NCBI GenBank assembly: GCA_051747965.1
Contig: JBNJGS010000008.1
Coordinates: 3,745 to 67,744 of the forward strand
Source: JAQIBY01 sp051747965
GTDB taxonomy: Bacteria > Bacteroidota > Bacteroidia > Bacteroidales > ML635J-15
Length of the DNA stretch: 64,000 bases
Direction: 5' to 3'
Below the pieces are notes generated by a model. It made no database searches, was not told where the DNA came from, and saw only the letters and a list, made by a program, of their open reading frames with translations. Shown here in pieces: positions 45,729 to 54,128 of the stretch (position 1 is its first letter; each line of letters opens with the position of its first letter). Made by a program: the position numbers and the translations under genes.

Positions 45729-46376
45729 ATGACCAAGAAAGAAAGGTTTGAAAAAATATTCGACTGGTTTCAAAAAGAAATGCCGGTTGTGGAAACAGAA
45801 TTGGTTTATCATTCACCATTTGAGCTAATTGTGGCAGTGATTCTATCTGCCCAGTGTACTGATAAGCGTGTGAATATAATTACACCGGCATTGCTGGAAA
45901 CCTATCCGGATGCTCATCATATGGCTACAGCTGAAGAGAGTGAAATATTTGAATTCATTAAATCGTGTTCCTATCCCAACAGCAAAGCCAGGTATCTGAA
46001 AGGCATGGCTGAAAAACTCGTCAGTGAGTTTGAGGGTGAAGTGCCGGCTGACATGAAAAGCCTGCAAACACTGCCGGGGGTAGGTAGAAAAACTGCAAGT
46101 GTCATTATTTCTGTGGCATTTAAACAACCGGCCATGGCCGTAGATACACATGTGTTCAGGGTTTCTGAGCGACTTGGCTTATCTGCCAATGCAAAAACAC
46201 CCCTGCAAACGGAAAAGCAGCTTGTGAAATATATTCCTGAAGAATTGCTGCAGGATGCCCATCACTGGCTGATATTGCACGGAAGATATATTTGTACGGC
46301 CAGAAATCCCAAATGTCATAAATGCGGACTGAAAGATTTGTGTAAATTTTATGCAAAACAAAATGTTAGTAACTAA
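45729..46376 (+). CDS. nth: Endonuclease III (base-excision repair glycosylase/AP lyase)
   Basis: This 215-residue enzyme removes oxidised pyrimidines and cuts at the abasic site. The helix-hairpin-helix LQTLPGVGRKTASVI carries catalytic Lys121, and Asp139 lies in MAVDTHVFRVSERLG; E. coli Nth has the equivalent pair at 120 and 138. Four cysteines at 189, 196, 199 and 205 (C-x6-C-x2-C-x5-C) ligate the [4Fe-4S] cluster. The length is normal for the family. It is transcribed in the same direction as ligA and argS with gaps of 172 and 62 bp. Confidence 0.97.
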   Translation: MTKKERFEKIFDWFQKEMPVVETELVYHSPFELIVAVILSAQCTDKRVNIITPALLETYPDAHHMATAEESEIFEFIKSCSYPNSKARYLKGMAEKLVSEFEGEVPADMKSLQTLPGVGRKTASVIISVAFKQPAMAVDTHVFRVSERLGLSANAKTPLQTEKQLVKYIPEELLQDAHHWLILHGRYICTARNPKCHKCGLKDLCKFYAKQNVSN

Positions 46377-46438
46377 ATCAAAAATATCATCATATATTTC
46401 AACGACAAGACTATTTTTGTCAAAAAATTGGTAACAGA

Positions 46439-48220
46439 ATGAGGAAACGGCTTAGGGCAACAGTAGCAGAAGCAGTAGAGGTCCTGTACGGACAAAAGAT
46501 GAAGGCTGAGATTATACAGATTCAGCGAACACGGAAAGAATTTTCCGGTGACCTGACCGTTGTGGTTTTTCCGGTAGTGAAATACAGCAAAAAAAAGCCT
46601 GAAGATACAGCAAACGACATCGGTGTTTATTTAAAGCAGAGGTTTGAAAATCTCACATCCTACAATGTCATTAAAGGATTCCTGAATTTATCCTTTTCCA
46701 AAGAATTCTGGATTGAACGGCTCAATGATATTGCACACAGACCAGATGATAAACTGATTCCGGAAAGAAAAAAGAAAGTGCTGATTGAGTTTTCATCTCC
46801 CAACACCAACAAACCATTGCATCTTGGACATGTCAGAAACAATCTCATAGGGGATTCTGTGGCCAGGATACTCGAAGCTTGCGGTCATGATGTGGTACGT
46901 GTAAATCTTGTCAATGACAGGGGCATTCATATCTGTAAATCCATGCAGGCTTACCTGGATTTTGACCCGGAGGGTAGCCCCGAAAAAAATGGCATGAAAG
47001 GGGATAAGTATGTTGGCGATTTATATGTGAAATTCGAAAAAACATACCAGGCCGAAGTAAAAGAACTGCAAGAAAAAGGACTGAGTGAAAAAGAAGCCAA
47101 AGATAAAGCCCCGATCATGCAAAAAGCCCGGCAGATGCTGCAAAAATGGGAAGAAGGGGATGAACAGGTGATGGAACTCTGGAATACCATGAATCAATGG
47201 GTCTATGAGGGATTTGATAAAACTTACGAAAAAATGGATATCCGATTCGATGAAATCTATTACGAATCCGATACCTACAAAATCGGTAAACAAATTGTCC
47301 TGGATGGCCTGAAAAATGGTGTTCTCCATAAAAAAGATGATAATTCTGTATGGGCAGACCTCACTGAGGAAGGCCTTGATGAAAAACTGCTGCTTAGAAA
47401 AGACGGCACTTCAGTGTATATGACTCAGGATATTGGTACCGCAGTAAAACGTTTTGAAACCTACGCGCCTGATGAAATGGTGTATGTGGTAGGTAACGAG
47501 CAGAATTACCACTTTCAGGTACTCAAAACCCTCCTTAAGAAACTTGGTTTTGCATGGGCAGATATCATCCGGCATATGTCATACGGTATGGTAGAACTTC
47601 CGGAAGGAAAAATGAAATCGCGGGAAGGTAAAGTGGTTGATGCTGATGATCTTATCGAAGCCATGATCCAAACCAGTAAAGAGATGTCAGATGAACTGGG
47701 TAAACTTGATGACATGTCTGAAAAACAGCAAAAAGAGGTGTATTCAATGATTGCAATGGGAGCATTGAAATATTTCATTCTGAAAGTAGACCCCAAAAAA
47801 AATATGGTGTTCAATCCCAAAGAATCCATTGATTTTAACGGAAATACAGGTCCTTTTGTTCAGTATACACACGCACGCATCCGGTCTATCGTTCGGAAAG
47901 CTTCCAAAATGAATATCAGTGTACCAAAGAGCATTTCCGAGGATAGTATTATCAATGAACAGGAACTTGATCTGATAAAATTCATTGACCATTATGATAT
48001 GGTACTCCGTGAGGCAGGAAATGAAATGGATCCCGGTCTGGTTGCAAATTATGCCTTTGAGCTGGCTAAGGAGTTTAATAAGTATTATCATGATTACTCC
48101 ATCCTCAAAGCCAGTAACGGAAATGTCCTGCAGTTCAGGTTGATACTCGCTGATGAGGTTTCTGCTACCCTGAAACAAGCCATGCATAAGCTTGGAATTC
48201 AGGTGCCTGAAAAAATGTAA
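46439..48220 (+). CDS. argS: Arginyl-tRNA synthetase
   Basis: The 593-residue class I synthetase charges tRNA-Arg. The N-terminal additional domain (~1-110) is followed by the HIGH-type motif in SPNTNKPLHLGHVRNN, the RVNLVNDRGIHICKSM region, a KMSKS-equivalent MKSREGKVV (KMSK is degenerate, as often in ArgS), and the DALR anticodon-binding domain at the C-terminus (~475-593; FVQYTHARIRSI, then LAKEFNKYYHDYSIL). The length is usual for Bacteroidota. A TATTTTTG (46412-46419) 20 bp before the start is an exact -7-like element. A strong terminator follows. Confidence 0.97.
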   Translation: MRKRLRATVAEAVEVLYGQKMKAEIIQIQRTRKEFSGDLTVVVFPVVKYSKKKPEDTANDIGVYLKQRFENLTSYNVIKGFLNLSFSKEFWIERLNDIAHRPDDKLIPERKKKVLIEFSSPNTNKPLHLGHVRNNLIGDSVARILEACGHDVVRVNLVNDRGIHICKSMQAYLDFDPEGSPEKNGMKGDKYVGDLYVKFEKTYQAEVKELQEKGLSEKEAKDKAPIMQKARQMLQKWEEGDEQVMELWNTMNQWVYEGFDKTYEKMDIRFDEIYYESDTYKIGKQIVLDGLKNGVLHKKDDNSVWADLTEEGLDEKLLLRKDGTSVYMTQDIGTAVKRFETYAPDEMVYVVGNEQNYHFQVLKTLLKKLGFAWADIIRHMSYGMVELPEGKMKSREGKVVDADDLIEAMIQTSKEMSDELGKLDDMSEKQQKEVYSMIAMGALKYFILKVDPKKNMVFNPKESIDFNGNTGPFVQYTHARIRSIVRKASKMNISVPKSISEDSIINEQELDLIKFIDHYDMVLREAGNEMDPGLVANYAFELAKEFNKYYHDYSILKASNGNVLQFRLILADEVSATLKQAMHKLGIQVPEKM

Positions 48221-48240
48221 ATCCGAATTGTAGCATAAAA

Positions 48241-48266
48241 AAAGCCCCGGAATTCCGGGGCTTTTT
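48241..48266. terminator. Bidirectional rho-independent terminator between argS and ssb
   Basis: A perfect 24-bp palindrome (48241-48264; AAAGCCCCGGAA and its complement) has A and T tracts on either side. It lies between the convergent argS and ssb genes. Confidence 0.9.
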
Positions 48267-48293
48267 ATTTCATTCATTACTGATGAAAGATGA

Positions 48294-48623
48294 CTACTGC
48301 AGCAAGGTAAAATCTTTTACCACAACTTCACTCTGTTGGCGGTCTGTGCCGGTTTTGTCTTTCCACTTTCTTTCATTGAGCCGGCCCTCAATCGCGATGC
48401 GCCTGCCCTTCCGAAGCATTTGCTTGATAATGTCGGCAGTCGGACCCCAGGCTATCAACTGATGCCAGTTGGTCATCTTCTCTAAACCTCCTTCAAGGTT
48501 CCGTTTTGTCTCATGTGTGGCCAGAGTAAGCCTGGCCATGCGCTGGCCCGTTTCAAATCTTCTGATGACCGGGTCAGCACCTAGTCTGCCAATCAACATG
48601 ATTTTGTTTTCTGATGTTTTCAT
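48294..48623 (-). CDS. ssb: Short single-stranded DNA-binding protein (SSB paralogue)
   Basis: A 109-residue protein consisting of one OB fold: NKIMLIGRLGADPVIRRFE, MARLTLATHET, NWHQLIAWGPTADIIKQML, KGRRIAIEGRLNERKWKDKT and VVVKDFTLLQ. It ends right after the OB fold and lacks the flexible linker and acidic DDDIPF-type tail that recruit repair and replication partners in the main SSB. It is thus probably a secondary SSB, perhaps for recombination or competence, or a PriB-like helper. The gene stands alone between terminators; a 28-bp dyad and an exact -7 element lie upstream. Confidence 0.9.
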   Translation of the reverse strand: MKTSENKIMLIGRLGADPVIRRFETGQRMARLTLATHETKRNLEGGLEKMTNWHQLIAWGPTADIIKQMLRKGRRIAIEGRLNERKWKDKTGTDRQQSEVVVKDFTLLQ

Positions 48624-48647
48624 AATTCATTTTTTTTGGTTCGATTG

Positions 48648-48655
48648 CAAACATA
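48648..48655 (-). promoter_or_regulatory. -7 promoter element of ssb
   Basis: On the minus strand TATGTTTG is an exact TAnnTTTG match, 25 bp before the ssb start. No TTG lies at the -33 position, which would fit a promoter that depends on an activator. Confidence 0.45.
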
Positions 48656-48700
48656 CCTGCATCCAATGATCATAACCGGATAAAAACTACTTGCTTTCGT

Positions 48701-48728
48701 TTTACATTCGCTTGTAAGCGCTTGTAAA
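48701..48728 (-). promoter_or_regulatory. 28-bp dyad upstream of ssb, possible operator
   Basis: The sequence reads TTTACA-2-CGCTT-2-AAGCG-2-TGTAAA, so 22 of 28 positions are paired around the centre. It lies about 45 bp upstream of the -7 element of ssb. The nested two-arm design resembles binding sites for dimeric regulators. I do not recognise the factor. Confidence 0.45.
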
Positions 48729-48830
48729 TGGAAAAGGTGCAGAAAATCAAGATGATAGCCATCTGCCTGGGCTGTGGGTTTTTCCTGATTGAAGCAGAAG
48801 TTTTTGTTTATCAGCCGGGATGTCATAAAA

Positions 48831-48859
48831 AAAGGCTGCTTCGAAATTCAAAGCAGCCT
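48831..48859 (-). terminator. Rho-independent terminator after the SBBP/Ig giant gene
   Basis: AGGCTGCTT/AAGCAGCCT (48833-48841 with 48851-48859) with a 9-nt loop. On the minus strand it is followed by seven Ts. It lies 25 bp past the stop codon at 48884. Confidence 0.85.
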
Positions 48860-48883
48860 ATTCAAACCTGGTTTATTCTATGC

Positions 48884-51800
48884 TTAGTCCTTCACCACCT
48901 TGTAATTGATGGTTTCATTGTCAAATTCTATACTCAGGATATACATTCCGGCACTGAAATTATTCATGTCGAGATGCTGCCTGTTGTGTGTGCTTTCATC
49001 TTCAAGGATAACCCGGCCTGTGGCATCGATCAGCTTAAACTGATAAGATTCTTCAATGCGTGATATTTCAATATAGAGGTCACCTGAGGTAGGGTTGGGG
49101 TAGATGCTAACGCCACCATTCACAAAGAGTTCGGCATTGTTGGAATAGACATCGCCGCACTCACCGCTGATCAGACAGGAATAGGTGCCTTCATCATGAT
49201 AGCTAAGCCGGTGTATTTTCAGAGTATCGCTGTTTGTTCCTGTGTACTGCAATGTATCTGTCAGCTCTTCGCCATCTTTCAGCCATTGGAATCCGGTGAT
49301 ATCTCCTTCAGCCTCTACAATAAACATGATTGTGTCTGCCTGAATAACCGTTCTTGTTTGTGGCTGTCTTATGATGGAAACACTTTCGAGGCGTGTTACT
49401 GTCAGGCTATCGGAATCCATACAGGAGCCATTGATGCTTGTCCAAACAAAGACATTTTCGCCTGTGCTGAGTTCTGAAACCCCGGTTGTAGCCTGTTCCG
49501 GATTGTCAATGACAGCTTCACCTTCAGCAACTGTCCATAATCCGGAAGCAAATGATGCATCTGTTCCTGACAACATGGTGTTAAGGTCATCACAAATACT
49601 CTGATCACTGCCGGCATTGGCTGTTACGAGGCTGTCCCGTGTAATGGTGAGTGTATCAGCATCAACACATACACCATTGGTCATGGTAAAGGCAAACTCG
49701 TTTGCTCCCAGGCCAATATCTGTTATGATAGCAATTGGGCCTGCAAGGTCGCTGGTATTGTTTACATCGGCGCTGCCTGAAATAAGTGTCCAGTTGCCGT
49801 TGTCGTCGCTGTCAAGGGTAATGCTGTCCTGCTGGCAGAGGCTGATGTCATCACCGGCATCAGCAATCATCAGGCTGTCTCTTGTAATGATAATGGTATC
49901 AGAAGAAACACATGTGCCATTGGTAATTGTCCAGGTAAATGTATTTTCTCCAGTATCCAGTCCGCTGATGTCTGTTATGTGAGAAGCAGGTTCTGAAATC
50001 ACTGCGCTGCTGCCTTGTGATTGCCATAGTCCCGTGCCCGGTGCGGGATCGTTTGCTTCCAGGTTGATATCTTCTGCACAGATGGCATAATCATCGGGCA
50101 AAACCGCAGTGACCAATATGTCACGTGTAATGGTCACAGTTGCCTGGTCAGAGCATTCTCCGTTTTCTACATGCCATTGAAGAACAGTTTCTCCTTCCGG
50201 CAGGTTGTCTATGGTGGTCACAGCGGATGTGTTGTCAGCAATGTTTCCGCCACCGCTGATGATGCTCCACCAGCCGTTGGCGGGGGAAACGTCAGTGGCT
50301 GTAATTGTCAGACTGTTGTTATCGCAAATGCTGGTGTCTGCCATAACTTCTGCATAGACTGCGGTATCGCTTATGATTTCAACTTCATCATAGGTCTGGC
50401 AGGCCCCGTTGGTGACAGTCCAGTGTATGGTGTTGCTGCCGGTTTGCAGTCCGGTTATATAGGTTTCAGTGGTATCTGCCTGTGAGATGCTGCCGGAACC
50501 ATTGTGAACTGACCAGATTCCTGATCCGGGAGCCGGGTTCAGTGCTGTCAGAAAGGCACTGTCTCCGCATATCTGCTGGTCAGGACCTGCCTGTGCCTGA
50601 ATGGTTGTGTCAACATGAATAAACAGTGTATCTGCATCGATACAGGTGCCATTGGTTACTTCCCACTGCAATACGTTGTCACCGACCTGCAGGCCTGAAA
50701 CTGTGGTTGTGTTTTGATTGTCCTGGGCAAAGCTGCCAGCGCCGCTGACAACTGACCATATACCGGTACCCGGGTCGGGATTTTCTGCGGTGATAACTGC
50801 GTGGTAGGTATCACAGAGATCCAGATCTGTACCTGCATCTGCAGGAATCAAAGAGTCACGCTGAATATTTACCTGATCTGTGGATACACAGGAACCGTTG
50901 GTTACTGTCCATTCAAGCTGGTTGTTTCCATAATCCAGATTTGCAACCTGACTTGCCGGATCTGTGGGATTATCAAAGGATGCATTGCCTGTTACAACAG
51001 ACCACACGCCTGTACCACTGACAGGTATGTCAGCATCGAGGCTGGTGGTATCGTATTCGCAAAATATCTGATCAGAGCCGGCTTCGGCAATTACCAGGCT
51101 GTCCCTGGTAACAAGCACATCATCTGTATCTGTACAGGTACCATTGTTAACTTCCCAGGTGAAGGAGTTGGTTCCGTATGGCAGGTTGCTGATCAGGCTG
51201 TTGGGATTGGCAGGTTCAGCAACTGTGCCGTCGTCATTGGCTGTCCACATGCCGGTGCCGGGTGAGGCGGCTGAAGCATTCATCAGAACAGTATCAACAT
51301 CACAAATACTGATGTCAGCTCCTGCGTTGGCCGGGATGATGGTATCCTGTGTCACAATAACAGTATCGCTGCTTATGCAGGTGCCATTGACAACTTCCCA
51401 TTCAAAATAATTGTCTCCTGTGCCGAGGCCGGTTACAGCTGTTGCGGGGTCATTGACGGCTGCAATGGTTCCGCTGCCGGATATCAGTGACCAGGTTCCG
51501 CTCCCTGAAGCAGGAGGGACGGCAGCCATGTTCGTGTTGTCGATTTCACACATAGCCTGGTCGCTTCCTGCATCAGCAACAATCAATTCATCTACCGTCA
51601 GCAGAGCCATGTTGCTAATGACGGCTCCACCTTCATTGCTTACTTCGCAATAAACAGAATCTCCGTCCATGCTTATATCGGTCATCAGATGCAAGGTATC
51701 GTTGGTAGCACCAGGTATCGGATTGTAAATGCCGGAATTGCCCTGATACCACTGATAACTGAGGGTGCCGCCTCCTGTAGCTTCTACTGTAAATACCGCT

Positions 51801-53974
51801 GTTGAGTTTTCACAGGCTGTGGCATCAGTGGGGTGGGTAATGATTACAGGTGGTTCTGTTGATAGATTTTTGTCAAATTTTGAGATGAATATTTCTCGCG
51901 TGCTCACCGGCGTACCGTTGAACATTTCATTATATGCCCCGGGTGTTACAGGATAGTCGCCGGATGCGGTATAACCTGTAATGAAAACCTGGTTGTACAT
52001 ATCCATGATCAGGTCTTCCTGATAATCAAATGTAGAACCACCAATAAATGTTGAAGCCAGAACATCGGAAAGACTGGTATCCATTTTGGTAATGAATACA
52101 TCGGTTGAATTTGTCGGATCACTATGTACTGTATCATATGCCCCGTAAGTTGTCGGGTAATCCACAGAGTAGGTATTGCCGGCAATAAAGATGTGGTCAT
52201 CCTGATCCATGACAATGTTAAAAGCATATTCCCATTGGTCTCCGCCAACGAAAGTACTGTGGTAAACCTGATCAAGGGTTGAAGATATTTTTGTGATAAA
52301 GGCATCTACGGCACCATTGAAGCTTGTGTTGAATGCTCCGGCAGTAGTTGGGTAGTTATCTGACGCAGTATATCCCAGAACAAATATATCATTGTTTGCA
52401 TCAATCAAAAGATCATTCCCCCGTTCATAGGAAGCCCCGCCAATCAGGGTGGAATGCATAATTGTGCTTAGGTCTTCGCTGATTCTTGTGATAAACACAT
52501 CATTGCTGGAATTGTGGATTTGATCGTATGCTCCGGCAGTTGTTGGCCAGGTGAAACTCCCTGTGTAACCGGTAAGAATGATATCATCATTCTGGTCAAG
52601 CTTTATGGCCTGTGCTTTGTCTGAAGAGTTTCCTTCAATCAGTGTGGAGCTTAACAGGCTTGTCAGGTCATCATTGAACTGAGAAAGGATAACAGCAGAA
52701 TTTGGTCCGTCAAAAGTTTCATCAAAGGCTCCTGTTGTTGTGGGATAATCACTTGATTCAGTAGCACCGGTTACATAGATGGTATTGCTGTTGTGATTAT
52801 AAATAATATCCGTTACATTGTCGGGATTGTTGCCACCAAGATAGGTGGAGGCAATCAGGCTGCTCAGGTCATTGCTCAGGCGGCTGACAAAAATATCCGA
52901 ATCTCCGCCGCTATGGGTAGATGCATAGCAACCGGGAGTAACCGGGAAATCAGTGGATTGTACCTCTCCTGCAATGATGACATCATTTGTAGCAGTGTCA
53001 ATTGTCATACTCATGCCCATATCGTACTGACCGCCACCGATAAATGTAGAAGCTTCCAGTGTGGTAAGGGTAGAGTCAAAACGACTTACGAAAACATCGT
53101 AGTCACCTCCATTGTATGTTTCATCAAAGGCACCTGCGGTGGTAGGATAGTTCCCCGACCAGGTATATCCGGTAACAAACAATTTACCGTTCTGATCAAA
53201 GGCCATACTTTTGCCGTAGTCGTTGCTGGTGCCACCGGCATAAGTTGAGGCCAGCAGCGGGTCTATATATAAGGTGTATTCAGAGTTATAATCTCCGACG
53301 GTAAAGCCATAAGAATTGTCGGCTGATATTGAATAACGAACCTCAATTTCTTTTTTTACTCCATTGATGATTTGATAAGCAACAGGTTTTGTAAAGCTGA
53401 TTTTTCCTTCACTTGTGTTGAGTATCAGCATGCCATTATCTGTATCCAGCCCATTGCAGCCATCAAGTTCAATCTGGATATCTGATGCGGAAGCACCGGG
53501 TTTTACAGCAAATATTTTCTCAATATTGTCTGTATGCATTTTCAGTTCAAGGTCAATTCCGTCAAAGAGTTCATCAATCTGTACGGTTTCGTAATTAGTT
53601 TTGGCCGATAGTTGATGATTTTTGCCTTTGAATCGATGAAATTTTCCTTTGGTACCGCTTGTGCCATAGATGGCAGATGGATTGCTTTCCGGAAAGGTCT
53701 CGAAAACAGCAATGTTTTGAACCTTGTCATTTTCCCGTTTAGCCAGGCTGTATACCAGTTGTCCGTTGTTTTTGACAAAGACGTTGCCATAAGATGCACG
53801 GGCATAATAGCTGACTTCATCAAGGTATTCACCCTGATTTTCAAAAAAGTAGACATTGCTTGCCAGTTGTGAAGCTTTTTGATTTTTTTCTGTTGCTTCT
53901 CCCTTTCCGTTTGCATACATTGTTCCGCTTCCCGCAAAAACAACAATCATAAGCAATTGTAAATATCTTTTCAT
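48884..53974 (-). CDS. Giant surface protein: SBBP seven-repeat propeller, nine Ig-like repeats and T9SS sorting domain
   Basis: 1696 residues with a signal peptide (YLQLLMIVVFAGSGTMYANG). Residues ~40-250 match the N-terminal domain common in SBBP proteins (NVYFFENQGEYLDEVSYYAR ... YIDPLLASTY). Seven SBBP repeats (~250-710) each contain a variant of GGxxxDxxxxxxxDxxxxxxVTGYTxSxxYPTTxGAF and should form a seven-bladed propeller. An Ig-like domain follows (~715-800), then nine tandem modules of ~78-80 residues with the signature W-T/E-V-T-NGTC and RDSL..ADAGSD (~800-1510), a second Ig-like domain, and a type A sorting domain (IYPNPTSGDLYIEI, NFSAGMYILSIEF). It should be displayed on the cell surface, probably as an adhesin or binding protein; the ligand is unknown. 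The gene stands alone with a terminator. Confidence 0.88.
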   Translation of the reverse strand: MKRYLQLLMIVVFAGSGTMYANGKGEATEKNQKASQLASNVYFFENQGEYLDEVSYYARASYGNVFVKNNGQLVYSLAKRENDKVQNIAVFETFPESNPSAIYGTSGTKGKFHRFKGKNHQLSAKTNYETVQIDELFDGIDLELKMHTDNIEKIFAVKPGASASDIQIELDGCNGLDTDNGMLILNTSEGKISFTKPVAYQIINGVKKEIEVRYSISADNSYGFTVGDYNSEYTLYIDPLLASTYAGGTSNDYGKSMAFDQNGKLFVTGYTWSGNYPTTAGAFDETYNGGDYDVFVSRFDSTLTTLEASTFIGGGQYDMGMSMTIDTATNDVIIAGEVQSTDFPVTPGCYASTHSGGDSDIFVSRLSNDLSSLIASTYLGGNNPDNVTDIIYNHNSNTIYVTGATESSDYPTTTGAFDETFDGPNSAVILSQFNDDLTSLLSSTLIEGNSSDKAQAIKLDQNDDIILTGYTGSFTWPTTAGAYDQIHNSSNDVFITRISEDLSTIMHSTLIGGASYERGNDLLIDANNDIFVLGYTASDNYPTTAGAFNTSFNGAVDAFITKISSTLDQVYHSTFVGGDQWEYAFNIVMDQDDHIFIAGNTYSVDYPTTYGAYDTVHSDPTNSTDVFITKMDTSLSDVLASTFIGGSTFDYQEDLIMDMYNQVFITGYTASGDYPVTPGAYNEMFNGTPVSTREIFISKFDKNLSTEPPVIITHPTDATACENSTAVFTVEATGGGTLSYQWYQGNSGIYNPIPGATNDTLHLMTDISMDGDSVYCEVSNEGGAVISNMALLTVDELIVADAGSDQAMCEIDNTNMAAVPPASGSGTWSLISGSGTIAAVNDPATAVTGLGTGDNYFEWEVVNGTCISSDTVIVTQDTIIPANAGADISICDVDTVLMNASAASPGTGMWTANDDGTVAEPANPNSLISNLPYGTNSFTWEVNNGTCTDTDDVLVTRDSLVIAEAGSDQIFCEYDTTSLDADIPVSGTGVWSVVTGNASFDNPTDPASQVANLDYGNNQLEWTVTNGSCVSTDQVNIQRDSLIPADAGTDLDLCDTYHAVITAENPDPGTGIWSVVSGAGSFAQDNQNTTTVSGLQVGDNVLQWEVTNGTCIDADTLFIHVDTTIQAQAGPDQQICGDSAFLTALNPAPGSGIWSVHNGSGSISQADTTETYITGLQTGSNTIHWTVTNGACQTYDEVEIISDTAVYAEVMADTSICDNNSLTITATDVSPANGWWSIISGGGNIADNTSAVTTIDNLPEGETVLQWHVENGECSDQATVTITRDILVTAVLPDDYAICAEDINLEANDPAPGTGLWQSQGSSAVISEPASHITDISGLDTGENTFTWTITNGTCVSSDTIIITRDSLMIADAGDDISLCQQDSITLDSDDNGNWTLISGSADVNNTSDLAGPIAIITDIGLGANEFAFTMTNGVCVDADTLTITRDSLVTANAGSDQSICDDLNTMLSGTDASFASGLWTVAEGEAVIDNPEQATTGVSELSTGENVFVWTSINGSCMDSDSLTVTRLESVSIIRQPQTRTVIQADTIMFIVEAEGDITGFQWLKDGEELTDTLQYTGTNSDTLKIHRLSYHDEGTYSCLISGECGDVYSNNAELFVNGGVSIYPNPTSGDLYIEISRIEESYQFKLIDATGRVILEDESTHNRQHLDMNNFSAGMYILSIEFDNETINYKVVKD

Positions 53975-54078
53975 AAGCTTCCGGTTTTAAAACCTAAATT
54001 TACATTTTATTTTCTTTCTTCCTGCAATTATTTTGGATAAAATTCAAAAATTTTCTGAAGTTGTGCATGCCTGCACAA

Positions 54079-54108
54079 AAAAGCCGCCCCATTTACGGAG
54101 CGGCTTTT
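54079..54108 (-). terminator. Rho-independent terminator after gcvP
   Basis: AAAAGCCGC (54079-54087) pairs with GCGGCTTTT (54100-54108). On the minus strand the stem runs into six Ts. It lies 20 bp past the gcvP stop. Confidence 0.87.
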
Positions 54109-54128
54109 TGGTTGATATGGACGTTTTC

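Noticed and set aside
48728..49063. Plus-strand frame of 111 codons
   Set aside because: It runs through a terminator and into the antisense of the SBBP/Ig giant gene; it begins inside the dyad region and shows no family features.
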